Notes under the pieces: model-generated
The model's input: only the letters and a program-made list of their open reading frames with translations
What the model was told of the DNA's origin: nothing
Database searches by the model: none
Position numbers and translations under genes: made by a program
Shown: positions 16,229 through 24,325 of the stretch, in pieces
How the letters are laid out: every line of letters begins with the position of its first letter
Position numbering within the stretch: the first letter of the stretch is position 1
Source of the DNA: Desulfobacterales bacterium
GTDB lineage: Bacteria > Desulfobacterota > Desulfobacteria > Desulfobacterales > UBA11574
Reading direction: 5' to 3'
NCBI GenBank assembly: GCA_012974475.1
Contig: JAAXQD010000147.1
Location: 1 to 31,300 of the forward strand
DNA length: 31,300 bases

Positions 16229-16300
16229 GGGTTCGGAGAGTTTTCTTTAATAATTCGCACCCTGGACAATACCTTTTTAAAGGGTGTAAACGCTCCGACC
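16229..16300. repeat. Nested hairpin between the TPR gene and the 397-aa gene
   Basis: GGGTTCGGAG (16229-16238) faces CTCCGACC (16293-16300), and inside CACCCT (16258-16263) pairs with AGGGTG (16281-16286). The left arm, about 22 bases beginning GAGGGT, recurs at 22247 with few changes. It may act as a processing or attenuation site. Confidence 0.5.
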
Positions 16301-16306
16301 TTTCAA

Positions 16307-16927
16307 TTATCTGTATTTTTCGATCTCTTTTAATATTTCAGGGGCGACGTCATAACCGAGCTCAACCGCTTTATCGAGATGTTTCACAGCCAGATCCTGC
16401 GCCTTCTTTTCGAGATAGGCAATGCCCAGGTTGTTATGTGCTACGGCAAAGTTGGGTTCCAGTTCGACAACCTTGAGGCTGGTTTGTATGCTTTCATCGA
16501 GCATCCCTTTCAAGAGATACGCATTGGCCAATGTGGTATAGGCCTGCAAGAATTTTGGATTCCATTTTATCGCTTTTTCAAGGGCAAAAATCGCTTCGTC
16601 GATATTTCCCAATTGAAGTTCTGCAAATCCAATATTCCCATACCCTTCGGCAAACCCGGCCCTGGACTTGACCGCCAGGTTATTGAATTTAAGGCAGCCT
16701 TCAACGTCCCCGCGCTGCAGGCAGATCCCCCCCAGCTGAACATAGGCCTCGGCAAGATTCGGACTGCACTCGATGGCTGCAAAAAGTTCCTTTTCAGCTT
16801 CCTCGTATTTTTTAAGCCCCAGAAGGCCGACGGCAAGATTGTAATGGGAGGTCCCGCATTCAGGGTTCGCGGAAACCGCCGCCCTTTGGTGAGCAATAAA
16901 TTCTTGTACGTTTTTTGCTATTGCCAT
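16307..16927 (-). CDS. Tetratricopeptide repeat (TPR) protein
   Basis: The 206-residue protein is made of about five 34-residue TPR units from residue 24 on, with the usual small and aromatic positions (SHYNLAVGLLGLKKYEEAEK, GYGNIGFAELQLGNIDEAIF, AHNNLGIAYLEKKAQDLAVK). No signal peptide is present, so it is likely a cytosolic scaffold. AAGGA twelve bases before ATG 16927 is an acceptable ribosome binding site. It lies upstream of the 397-aa gene on the same strand and may be co-transcribed with it. The partner protein is unknown. Confidence 0.85.
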   Translation of the reverse strand: MAIAKNVQEFIAHQRAAVSANPECGTSHYNLAVGLLGLKKYEEAEKELFAAIECSPNLAEAYVQLGGICLQRGDVEGCLKFNNLAVKSRAGFAEGYGNIGFAELQLGNIDEAIFALEKAIKWNPKFLQAYTTLANAYLLKGMLDESIQTSLKVVELEPNFAVAHNNLGIAYLEKKAQDLAVKHLDKAVELGYDVAPEILKEIEKYR

Positions 16928-17044
16928 GGTAAAATCCTTTTTGTTGGTTTTTTCTGATTTAAACTGTTTTGGGGTTATTATTTCATCAGCGAATTGTCAA
17001 GGGAAAACAAAATGTAAGCATTATTAGTACACACATCTTTTTTC

Positions 17045-17074
17045 TTGACACAACCGATCACTTTTTCTTATTTT
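17045..17074 (+). promoter_or_regulatory. Possible promoter of the dapA-like gene
   Basis: TTGACA (17045-17050) is followed after 18 bases by TATTTT (17069-17074). A start near 17082 would leave a leader of about 70 bases. Confidence 0.4.
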
Positions 17075-17150
17075 TTAGGTTCACCTTATATTGACGACAC
17101 CCTGATTGTTTTTCAAAATCAGCAACCATTTGAATAAAAAGGGGGATGTT

Positions 17151-18185
17151 ATGATCGCAGGATGTTTCACAGCAGTTGTTACACCGTTTAAAGACGATGC
17201 TGTCGACTATGAAGGTTTGAACAAACTTACAGATTTTCAGATAAAAAATGGCATTACCGGAATACTGGCTGTTGGAACCACCGGAGAAAGCCCTGTTTTG
17301 ACCTGGGATGAACATAACCGGGCCATTGAAACCGTTGCGAAAAAAACAAAGGGTAAATGTCTTTGTATTGCCGGTGTGGGAAGCAACAACACCAAGGAAT
17401 CTCTGGAGGGGACCCAACATGCCCTCGCAGTGGGTGCTGATGCAGCGCTGCTGGTAGATCCATACTACAACGGCCCCAGTTCTCTTGAAATACGCAAGGA
17501 ATATGTTGCACCCATCGCCCAGGCTGCACCGGGCATTGAAATCATTCCGTATGTAATCCCCGGCCGAACCGGTGCACAACTGCTGCCCGAAGATCTGGCG
17601 CTGTTGAACCAAGAGTTCGACAATGTAAATACGGTTAAAGAAGCCACGGGAAATCTCGAGAATATGAAACACACCAGAAAATGCTGCGGGCCAGATTTCA
17701 CCATACTGTCCGGTGATGACGGGCTGACGTATGAGATGATGACGAACACGGGCATAAACGCCTCGGGGGTAATTTCTGTCGCGTCCAATGTCATTCCGAA
17801 AGCGGTGGCGGACATGGTCCACCTGCTCGAAGAAGGAAACGCGTCTGAAGCCCGGAAGCTGTTATCTGCCATAGAGCCCATTTTTAATCTGGTCACCATT
17901 ACAACCACGGAAAAAACACCCTTTGGGGAAGTGAAATGCCGTGCCAGAAATCCGCTGGGCTTTAAGACACTCATGTCAATCCTGGGAATGCCCTCGGGTG
18001 GGTGCAGACAGCCTCTGGGGAAAATGACGCGAAACGGGCTCGAAAAGGTTCTTGAAGCCGCCCGAAAAGTACAGGCCGACACCCCGGAAATATTTCAACC
18101 GGTCGCCGAATTTTTCAATGTCGACATTGAGGCTCGCCTGAACGATCCTTCCACATGCGAGGGGCTTTTTTACGAAGATTATTGA
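17151..18185 (+). CDS. DapA / N-acetylneuraminate lyase family aldolase
   Basis: The family uses a Schiff-base lysine in a TIM barrel to condense or split pyruvate-containing compounds, for example 4-hydroxy-tetrahydrodipicolinate synthase. Visible are the pyruvate-binding AVGTTGESPVLTWDEH, the Tyr and Arg in IPYVIPGRTG, and the Schiff-base Lys in VNTVKEATGNLENM. ATG 17151 follows GGGGG by five bases and starts exactly at the first barrel strand (MIAGCFTAVVTPF). The protein is 344 residues, about 50 longer than typical DapA, with an extra C-terminal tail beyond the usual end; this may reflect a subfamily with another substrate. It is a single-gene unit with its own terminator. Confidence 0.87.
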   Translation: MIAGCFTAVVTPFKDDAVDYEGLNKLTDFQIKNGITGILAVGTTGESPVLTWDEHNRAIETVAKKTKGKCLCIAGVGSNNTKESLEGTQHALAVGADAALLVDPYYNGPSSLEIRKEYVAPIAQAAPGIEIIPYVIPGRTGAQLLPEDLALLNQEFDNVNTVKEATGNLENMKHTRKCCGPDFTILSGDDGLTYEMMTNTGINASGVISVASNVIPKAVADMVHLLEEGNASEARKLLSAIEPIFNLVTITTTEKTPFGEVKCRARNPLGFKTLMSILGMPSGGCRQPLGKMTRNGLEKVLEAARKVQADTPEIFQPVAEFFNVDIEARLNDPSTCEGLFYEDY

Positions 18186-18199
18186 TGAGCAGCTGTTGG

Positions 18200-18248
18200 A
18201 TGCCGGGTACCGTTATGCCCACCATCAGGTACCCGGCATTATTTTTTT
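18200..18248 (+). terminator. Rho-independent terminator after the dapA-like gene
   Basis: ATGCCGGGTACC (18200-18211) pairs perfectly with GGTACCCGGCAT (18228-18239), followed by TATTTTTTTT. It stands 15 bases after the stop codon. Confidence 0.92.
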
Positions 18249-18292
18249 TAAAGGCGCTCGAAAAGCCAACCGGATATGTTTTGAAACGGCGG

Positions 18293-19084
18293 TTAGGGTT
18301 TCGAGGCGGCCACATCTTCCTTCAACCGAGAATTCCCTTCTTTAAACAGAACATCTTTCAGCCATTTCAAACCAAATTCTAAAAGTGCGATTTCGTCTTC
18401 TTTTATTTTTTTAAGGGTCTTTGCATCGATATTATAACGATCCAAAAATGAGCTCTCAAAAACAAATTGCCTGAACGTATCGATGTTATAGCTCACCAAA
18501 AAAAACATCTTTTTGCTTTCTTCGGTCAGCTTGATGTTCGCTGGAAAAGACCGCTTTCTCACAACCAGATCGGTCCAGCCGGCATTGATCTCATCATGAA
18601 TATCAACGCCCTGGTCTTTCCGCCATTCACGAATGGTCCATTCTTTGTCCTCTTCAAAACCCAGACAATGGGGCTCATTGACAAAAAAATAGAATCCATC
18701 ATCGTCAGCGCCCTCCTTGTGACTCAGCGAAGCAACCCCCAGCGGATAATAACGGCAGGTTGTGGGTCTGTCTTCGTAAATGATGCAACCTGAATCGGTA
18801 ACGAAAGGACATGATTGCATATCGTCGTCCATGAGCTTTAACGTAACCACCGGCAAGTCAGTTTTTTCCAAAAGCTGCGGCGACGTGTACACGGCCAAAA
18901 ACGCTTCAGACGAAAGCTGCAGACGTCTTTTGAGTCTTATAATGTCATAGGGCGTGAGTATGATATTAATCCCTCTGCAGCATTTGGTGAAGCATTTAAC
19001 ACCGCTGTGACATTTAAACCTGAATCTACTGTCTAAGCTAAGCCTTACAGGCTCAATGCTGGACATTTTATCGGGTGTATCCAT
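18293..19084 (-). CDS. YkgJ-like cysteine-cluster (UPF0153) protein
   Basis: The 263-residue protein has the cysteine pattern of the YkgJ/UPF0153 family: CHSGVKCFTKCCRGINIILT at residues 20-39, then CPFVTDSGCIIYEDRPTTCR around 90-110 and a later Cys in PHCLGFEEDKEW. The family is predicted to bind an iron-sulfur cluster or zinc, but its role is not established. It converges with the dapA-like gene; the dapA terminator lies between them. GGGG about ten bases before ATG 19084 serves as ribosome binding site. Confidence 0.85.
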   Translation of the reverse strand: MDTPDKMSSIEPVRLSLDSRFRFKCHSGVKCFTKCCRGINIILTPYDIIRLKRRLQLSSEAFLAVYTSPQLLEKTDLPVVTLKLMDDDMQSCPFVTDSGCIIYEDRPTTCRYYPLGVASLSHKEGADDDGFYFFVNEPHCLGFEEDKEWTIREWRKDQGVDIHDEINAGWTDLVVRKRSFPANIKLTEESKKMFFLVSYNIDTFRQFVFESSFLDRYNIDAKTLKKIKEDEIALLEFGLKWLKDVLFKEGNSRLKEDVAASKP

Positions 19085-19368
19085 ATTTCATATTCCCCTT
19101 TTATATGTACCGCTCTGTATGTTTGAACATATTGCTGCTTCAAGCAGTACTGATTTTTTCTGAAACAACTCGCAGATAAGGTCTTGTTTCGAAAAACCAA
19201 ACGGTTGCTTCAATTTCAAAATTGATGGGCTCATAAAAAGTCCGTTTTGCTCGCTCACAAAAGACTTTTTACGAGTTTGTCAAAATTTAGGCTTTAAATA
19301 TCCGAAGCACCAGCCGATGTCAACCGGTGAGAGAAAACAATACGGTGTTTGCAAAACCTTTAAGACAA
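19085..19368. other. Intergenic region upstream of the YkgJ-like gene
   Basis: No gene is seen. It holds a perfect short palindrome CTGCTTCAAGCAG (near 19136-19148) and the longer palindromic element at 19218-19287. Confidence 0.4.
19218..19287. repeat. Imperfect palindrome, REP-like
   Basis: The left half (CTCATAAAAAGTCCGTTTTG) and the reverse complement of the right half (CTCGTAAAAAGTCTTTTGTG) agree at most positions, giving a stem of about 30 bases around GCTCGCT. No gene is affected. It resembles short palindromic repeats dispersed in related genomes, judged from memory only. Confidence 0.5.
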
Positions 19369-19576
19369 CAACTTAGGTCTTGATTTCAATGGCAAAGATG
19401 CTATAGATTTTAGACCGTATTTTATTGTTAATATTTTATTCACTATCGGTGGACACCTGTTTTCAGAAACCGTTCTCTATGCCGGAGAGATGGACCTTGA
19501 AGAACTCGTCGGCAAACCTCTGGAGCGGGTTTACGACCGTACAACGGGGCTGTTCCTGTGGAGCGTACCCCCCTGA
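19369..19576 (+). pseudogene. Possible gene remnant of unknown family
   Basis: A frame open from a stop near 19366 to TGA 19574-19576 encodes about 69 protein-like residues, including GGHLFSETVLYAGEMDLEEL and VGKPLERVYDRTTGLFLWSV, but has no suitable start codon or ribosome binding site. The composition (balanced hydrophobic and acidic residues) suggests the tail of a decayed gene. I do not recognise the family. Confidence 0.35.
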
Positions 19577-19631
19577 ATATGGGCAAATAAAATAAACATC
19601 AAAATGTTATAAAATATCCGGGGAGGTTAAA

Positions 19632-20693
19632 ATGCAACTGACCGTTACCAAAGCAGAAAAATTAAAAGCAAAACCCGACGACTCCAGATTGGGTTTCGGT
19701 ACGATTTTCACAGATCATATGTTTAATATGGATTACAATCCGGATGCCGGATGGCACAACCCGCGCATAGAGCCCTATGGATCGTTTAATCTGGACCCGG
19801 CCACCATGGTCCTCCATTATGGTCAGGGCGTTTTTGAAGGACTCAAAGCTTACAGAACAGATTCCGGAGCCGTACAGCTTTTCCGTCCCCGAGACAATTT
19901 TAAACGGATGAACAACTCTTCCCGCATCATGTGCATACCGGAGATCGACGAAGCTTTTGCCTTGAAGGGCCTCAAACAACTATTGACCATCGAAAAGGAC
20001 TGGGTGCCGAGCGCTCCGGGAACCTCTCTTTATATCCGTCCCACAATCATTGCTACGGACCCCTATTTGGGGGTTCGCGCTTCCTATACCTATCGCTTTT
20101 TTATCATTTTGTCTCCGGTGGGCGCCTATTACGCCGAAGGCTTTAGCCCGGTCAAAATTTGGGTAACCCCCCACCATGTCCGTGCGGTCTCGGGCGGTGT
20201 CGGTGAAGCCAAAACCCCCGGCAACTACGCAGCAAGTCTCTATGCCGGCGAACAGGCCAACCAGCAAGGATATACCCAGGTGCTGTGGCTTTGCGGGGTC
20301 GAGCGGAAATACGTAGAAGAAGTCGGCGCCATGAACATATTTTTTGTCATCGACGGCAAACTGATTACGCCTATGTTAACCGGCAGCATCCTTCCCGGAA
20401 TCACCCGGGATTCGGTGATCAAACTGGCAAAACTGTGGGGTATAGATGTTTCCGAACGAAAAATCAGCATCCATGAAGTGTTCGATGCCCATGCCGCCGG
20501 GAAGCTTGACGAAATTTTCGGATCGGGCACTGCGGCGGTGATTTCACCGGTGGGAGAAATCAAGTATGGCGAAAAAGTGATCTCCGTCGGTGACGGCAAG
20601 GTCGGCCCCATAGCCAACAGACTCTACACAGAGCTGACAAACATCCAGTTCGGAAAAACCAAAGATCCTTCGGGTTGGATCGAACCGCTCTAG
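19632..20693 (+). CDS. ilvE: Branched-chain amino acid aminotransferase
   Basis: This PLP enzyme catalyses the last step of valine, leucine and isoleucine synthesis. The 353 residues match the longer (class II, eukaryote-like) BCAT group. Recognisable are LHYGQGVFEGLKAYR, the substrate-site SLYIRPTIIATD, the PLP lysine in GGVGEAKTPGNYAASLYAGE, VEEVGAMNIFFV, the phosphate-binding TGSILPGITRDS and EIFGSGTAAVISPV. GGGGAGG before ATG 19632 is a strong ribosome binding site. It is followed by the nucleotidyltransferase gene on the same strand after 157 bases. Confidence 0.95.
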   Translation: MQLTVTKAEKLKAKPDDSRLGFGTIFTDHMFNMDYNPDAGWHNPRIEPYGSFNLDPATMVLHYGQGVFEGLKAYRTDSGAVQLFRPRDNFKRMNNSSRIMCIPEIDEAFALKGLKQLLTIEKDWVPSAPGTSLYIRPTIIATDPYLGVRASYTYRFFIILSPVGAYYAEGFSPVKIWVTPHHVRAVSGGVGEAKTPGNYAASLYAGEQANQQGYTQVLWLCGVERKYVEEVGAMNIFFVIDGKLITPMLTGSILPGITRDSVIKLAKLWGIDVSERKISIHEVFDAHAAGKLDEIFGSGTAAVISPVGEIKYGEKVISVGDGKVGPIANRLYTELTNIQFGKTKDPSGWIEPL

Positions 20694-20738
20694 CCCGCAG
20701 TTCTGATAAAAATTTTCAGCAAGTAGCGTCCCGCGCCT

Positions 20739-20772
20739 AATTTGTAGCTGCCTGAGGGCCTCCGCCCAAATT
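20739..20772. repeat. Short inverted repeat after ilvE
   Basis: AATTTG and CAAATT bracket a GAGGGCCTC palindrome 45 bases after the ilvE stop. It lacks a T-run, so it is not a standard terminator. It may be another REP-type unit. Confidence 0.35.
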
Positions 20773-20850
20773 CTTCAATTTTAGCGTTGGCATATATCTG
20801 CAGTCCTACGCCCGGGATTTCCTGATAATTTTGGATGGAGAAAAACCGAG

Positions 20851-22248
20851 ATGCCGAAAAATCAAGATGCACCGAAACACCTTTTGTCATTTATCTCAAA
20901 GATGGAAAGTGCCGGACTCCACCCGTTGGTCATCGATACCTTTGCGTATTATTATAAAAAAATCGTTTCCGGCGAAACCGGACTTATCTCTGACCGAGAC
21001 ATACGGCCGATTGCTTCCAATGAAGTCCAAGATGCAGCTCACCTTGAAGAATATGCTGAAGCCGGACGGAATGCGTTAAAGAATGCGGTGATGATAAAGC
21101 TCAACGGCGGCCTCGGTACCAGCATGGGCCTTACCCGGGCCAAGTCTCTTTTGGAAGTAAAAAACGGAAAAACATTCCTTGATATCATATTAAAACAGAC
21201 GGAAAAACGCCATGTTAAACTGGCCCTGATGAACAGTTTCAGCACCCATGACGACACCCTTGACACCCTTTCCAGGATCCAACCGTCAGACCGGCCTCTC
21301 TTATTCCTCCAGAATAAATTTCCCAAGGTTCTCCAGGAAGATTTCGTGCCGGCAACCTGCCCAAAGAATCCCGAATTGGAATGGAACCCCCCTGGCCATG
21401 GCGACATATACGCGGCCATGTATACATCCGGAGTATTAAAAAGGCTCCTCGACACGGGCATCACATATGCGCTCATTTCAAATTCGGATAATTTAGGGGC
21501 CACCTTAGATGAATTGCTTTTGGGATATTTTTCCGAAAACAGATTCCCTTTTATGATGGAAGTGGCCCCCAGAACACCCGCAGATGTCAAAGGCGGGCAT
21601 GTGGCCAGGCACCAGGACGGACGTCTGACCCTGCGCGAGTCGGCCCAGTGCCCCAAAAATGAACTGAGTGCCTTCAGAGACATAAAACGCTACAGATTTT
21701 TTAACACCAATAATATCTGGATCAATCTCGAGGCCCTTGATCGTCTCCTTGAAAAACAAGGGATTATAACGCTTCCATTGATCCGAAATCCCAAAACCCT
21801 GGATCCGCGGGATGAAAAAAGCCCAAAAGTATATCAGATTGAAACCGCCATGGGCGCTGCCGTCTCCCTTTTTAAAGATGCAACGCTGATTCAGGTTCCC
21901 CCTTCCCGGTTTCTCCCGGTTAAAAAATGCAACGAACTGCTGTCGATTCGGTCCGACCGATTTGTTTTTTCAAAGGAAAACCATCTGGTTTTAAACCCCA
22001 AGGTCCGTTCAAAAATCATACAGATCGATCTCGATCCGAGATATTACGGTAAAATCGATCTTTTCGATGAAAGATTCATCCATGGAATCCCTTCCCTGGC
22101 AGATTGCGAATCACTGACCATCCGGGGAGACGTGGGTTTTGAAGGCAATGTCACCATAAAGGGCAGGGTTGTCATAACAAACGACCTTGAATCTCAGGCG
22201 GTGGTTAAGGAAGGCACGGTACTGGATAAAGATGTGTTTTTCAATTGA
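20851..22248 (+). CDS. UTP--glucose-1-phosphate uridylyltransferase family (UDPGP type)
   Basis: The enzyme makes UDP-glucose (or a related UDP-sugar) from UTP and sugar 1-phosphate. The 465 residues follow the eukaryotic-type UGP2/UDPGP family rather than bacterial GalU. Seen are the nucleotide loop KLNGGLGTSMGLTRAKSLL, PPGHGDIYAAMYTSG, ISNSDNLGATLD with the metal-binding Asp, and FFNTNNIWINLEALD, ending with a left-handed beta-helix-like tail (GDVGFEGNVTIKGRVVITND). The start ATG 20851 has GGAG about ten bases upstream. UDP-N-acetylhexosamine pyrophosphorylases share the fold, so substrate is inferred. Confidence 0.9.
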   Translation: MPKNQDAPKHLLSFISKMESAGLHPLVIDTFAYYYKKIVSGETGLISDRDIRPIASNEVQDAAHLEEYAEAGRNALKNAVMIKLNGGLGTSMGLTRAKSLLEVKNGKTFLDIILKQTEKRHVKLALMNSFSTHDDTLDTLSRIQPSDRPLLFLQNKFPKVLQEDFVPATCPKNPELEWNPPGHGDIYAAMYTSGVLKRLLDTGITYALISNSDNLGATLDELLLGYFSENRFPFMMEVAPRTPADVKGGHVARHQDGRLTLRESAQCPKNELSAFRDIKRYRFFNTNNIWINLEALDRLLEKQGIITLPLIRNPKTLDPRDEKSPKVYQIETAMGAAVSLFKDATLIQVPPSRFLPVKKCNELLSIRSDRFVFSKENHLVLNPKVRSKIIQIDLDPRYYGKIDLFDERFIHGIPSLADCESLTIRGDVGFEGNVTIKGRVVITNDLESQAVVKEGTVLDKDVFFN

Positions 22249-22317
22249 GGGTCGGAAAGTTTTCTTTGTTGAATCATCTCCAAAAGAGTTGATGATTTCA
22301 AAAAAGCTTCTAACCCT
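22249..22317. terminator. Hairpin terminator between convergent genes, carrying a dispersed repeat
   Basis: TTGAATCATC (22269-22278) pairs with GATGATTTCAA (22291-22301), flanked by GGGT (22249-22252) and ACCC (22313-22316). It can end both the uridylyltransferase and the SLT gene, whose stop codon it overlaps. The left arm repeats that of 16229. Confidence 0.5.
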
Positions 22318-22903
22318 TTTTGAAAATGGAATAATATTTCATAACGGCTTCCACATAATCTTCCGTTTCCGTGAAAGGGGGGATCCGCTGATAACGCTCA
22401 ACGGTATTGGGTCCTGCATTATAGGCGGCCAGTGCCAGCGACAGCTTTCCATTAAAACGATCGATCATCTGTTTTAGATAACGCGTACCCCCCATTATAT
22501 TTTCCCGTGGGTCAAAAGGATCTTTTATTTTTAGCCGCTTGATATTTTCGGGCATGATTTGCATCAGCCCCATGGCACCGGCCCTTGAAATCGCTCTGGG
22601 ATTAAAATCCGATTCTATTTTTATCATTGCTTTCAGCAATGAAAAAGAGACGCCGTGCCGTTCAGCTGCTTCTGTTATTATTTGATCATATCGCCGGGTG
22701 ACGTCCGAGTTCAGGGACCTGTCCGGTTTTTCCCGGATATAGATCTTATAGTTGGAGGATGTGGGTACGTTGGTGAAATGAAGCACCCCTTCGCTGTCCG
22801 CATAGACATAGATGTCGGCATAAAGGGACGGAACAGCAACAAACAGGATCGAAATTAAAGCATAGATTCCCACAAGAAAATAAATAATTCGAGTCCGCGC
22901 CAT
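22310..22903 (-). CDS. Lytic transglycosylase, SLT domain, with N-terminal DUF4124-like segment
   Basis: The enzyme cleaves peptidoglycan glycan strands in the periplasm. The 197 residues start with a signal peptide or anchor (IIYFLVGIYALISILF) and a DUF4124-like stretch (DIYVYADSEGVLHFTNVP). The SLT domain follows: the catalytic Glu in MIKIESDFNPRAISRAG, GAMGLMQIMPENI, and LALAAYNAGPNTVERY. ATG 22903 is chosen because it begins just before the signal peptide; a GTG one codon earlier or a TTG at 22942 in the same frame are possible, and none has a good ribosome binding site. Confidence 0.9.
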   Translation of the reverse strand: MARTRIIYFLVGIYALISILFVAVPSLYADIYVYADSEGVLHFTNVPTSSNYKIYIREKPDRSLNSDVTRRYDQIITEAAERHGVSFSLLKAMIKIESDFNPRAISRAGAMGLMQIMPENIKRLKIKDPFDPRENIMGGTRYLKQMIDRFNGKLSLALAAYNAGPNTVERYQRIPPFTETEDYVEAVMKYYSIFKKG

Positions 22904-23114
22904 CACGTTATACGGGTTTTTGATAACAGTTCGATCGATCAAGGGCCAAAATTTGTTTTCCCCTTAAATGGTTGCCCGATCTTTTTGTTTGCAAATATAT
23001 ACGTTGTCAGGTATCTGACATCGTGCAAGCCGTTACTGTTCAGCCTTGACTTTTGTCCAATCATGGATCCATATATTTAAATCAAAAGCGCTTTGTTCCA
23101 ATGGACGTTTTAAC

Positions 23115-23588
23115 ATGGCAGAAAATATAGAATGCAACACCCGTTGGGTGCGATTTTTCATACGCGTTGTTACCGTATTTTCCTTTTTGGTTATGGTATC
23201 GTGCGGAAACAATACCGACAACCAACCCCAAGATTCGGCCAAAGATTCGGTTATTGGGAGCATAAACAGTCTGGAACAATTTAATAAAATCATGGAAACA
23301 TCTAAAGAACGTCTCCTGATTCTCGATTTCTATGCCGACTGGTGTCCGCCCTGTAAGGAACTTTTTCCTGTTCTCGAAAAAATCGGCAAAGAAAACCGCA
23401 ACATCGTGACCATTTACAAGATTAACATTGACCGACACAGCGAACTTGCAAATTCCTTCCGCGTGACCGGCATCCCCCATGTCGCTTTTGTCAAAAACAA
23501 GGAAAATGTCCTTTCTCTGACAGGTTTATATCCGAAAAAAATGTATTTAAAGGTTATCCAACAGTATTCGGAAAACGGCACATCCTAA
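23115..23588 (+). CDS. Thioredoxin-like lipoprotein
   Basis: The protein of 157 residues has a membrane-targeting N-terminus (FFIRVVTVFSFLVMVSC) whose Cys may be lipidated; the lipobox is not ideal (MVSC). The thioredoxin fold follows with the active site DWCPPCKELFPVLEK and the cis-Pro in VTGIPHVAFVKN. It probably acts as a periplasmic thiol reductase or chaperone. ATG 23115 is chosen because it precedes the signal directly; the frame is open to 23046. The ribosome binding site is weak. Confidence 0.85.
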   Translation: MAENIECNTRWVRFFIRVVTVFSFLVMVSCGNNTDNQPQDSAKDSVIGSINSLEQFNKIMETSKERLLILDFYADWCPPCKELFPVLEKIGKENRNIVTIYKINIDRHSELANSFRVTGIPHVAFVKNKENVLSLTGLYPKKMYLKVIQQYSENGTS

Positions 23589-23613
23589 TAAACGTCCTTA
23601 TCGGCCTCATAAT

Positions 23614-24012
23614 TTACATCTGCTGCAAGATTTTTTTAACTGAATTTCCGTCTGCCGTCGCTCCGAAATGCTTCATAATTGAACCCATGGCCTGCATCTT
23701 GTTCTTGAATTGCGCAAAATCGATGTTGTGTTTAATCCATTCGTGAATTTCCGCTTCAGAGGCCATTTGGGGCAGATACGTTTCAACAATCCCCATGAAC
23801 GCGGATTCCGTCCCTTGACCTTTTTGTTCCAACACCTCTTTTTCAGATTTCAATAATTTTTTTAGGATTTTCAAGACATCATCGTCCGAAAGCTCTTTTT
23901 TGTCGAGTCGTGCAAATTCTCCCAGGATGACACGCAGGGTGTCTTTTCTCTGCGCATCCCGTGCCTTGATTGCAGCAGATAAATCCTTTTTAATCTGTTT
24001 TTGAAGGTTCAT
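23614..24012 (-). CDS. yqeY: GatB/YqeY domain-containing protein
   Basis: The 132-residue protein matches the stand-alone YqeY family, which resembles the tRNA-binding tail domain of GatB. Seen are KKDLSAAIKARDAQRKDTLR, KKLLKSEKEVLEQKGQG, VETYLPQMASEAEI and GSIMKHFGATADGNSVKKIL. The exact role is unknown. GAGG four bases before ATG 24012 is the ribosome binding site. A strong promoter with an inverted repeat in its spacer lies 50 bases upstream. Confidence 0.92.
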   Translation of the reverse strand: MNLQKQIKKDLSAAIKARDAQRKDTLRVILGEFARLDKKELSDDDVLKILKKLLKSEKEVLEQKGQGTESAFMGIVETYLPQMASEAEIHEWIKHNIDFAQFKNKMQAMGSIMKHFGATADGNSVKKILQQM

Positions 24013-24060
24013 CGCGCCTCTTTTCTGTTTTCGTATTTCTGTACTTATAAACCTAACAGA

Positions 24061-24089
24061 ATATTACGGTCATGTCCATACCGTGTCAA
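24061..24089 (-). promoter_or_regulatory. yqeY promoter with an inverted repeat in the spacer
   Basis: On the minus strand TTGACA (24089-24084) and TAATAT (24066-24061) are 17 bases apart. ACGGT and ACCGT arms (24084-24080 and 24070-24066 read on the minus strand) lie exactly in the spacer and could form an operator of 19 bases. Confidence 0.5.
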
Positions 24090-24127
24090 TAAAGTATTGA
24101 TTAACTCCGAAAAGTCTTTTACCCTAA

Positions 24128-24325
24128 ATGCGTGGTGAGAAAACGGACAAGCCGATGACACCCTGTTTCCAGTGTCGCCAAGGGTTGACGGTCGTCAAGG
24201 ACGGCTTCGCCCCCTGGCGCAACAGATCCGGGGCATCCTCGGCTTTTGATCAATTAGGGGTGTACCATCCCGTCGAATTTAATACCCCAGAAGACATCCA
24301 AGGACACATAAAACAAACATCGTGA
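24128..24325 (+). CDS. Small hypothetical protein upstream of the M23 gene
   Basis: A 65-residue frame with a CXXC pair (PCFQCRQG) and a mixed composition. It has no ribosome binding site, but its stop overlaps the GTG start of the M23 peptidase gene (GTGA), which suggests coupling. A second ATG at 24155 would give 56 residues. I do not recognise the family, and it may be chance or a remnant. Confidence 0.35.
   Translation: MRGEKTDKPMTPCFQCRQGLTVVKDGFAPWRNRSGASSAFDQLGVYHPVEFNTPEDIQGHIKQTS

Noticed and set aside
20690..20890. 66-residue minus-strand frame between ilvE and the uridylyltransferase gene
   Set aside because: It overlaps the ilvE stop and an inverted repeat and has no ribosome binding site.
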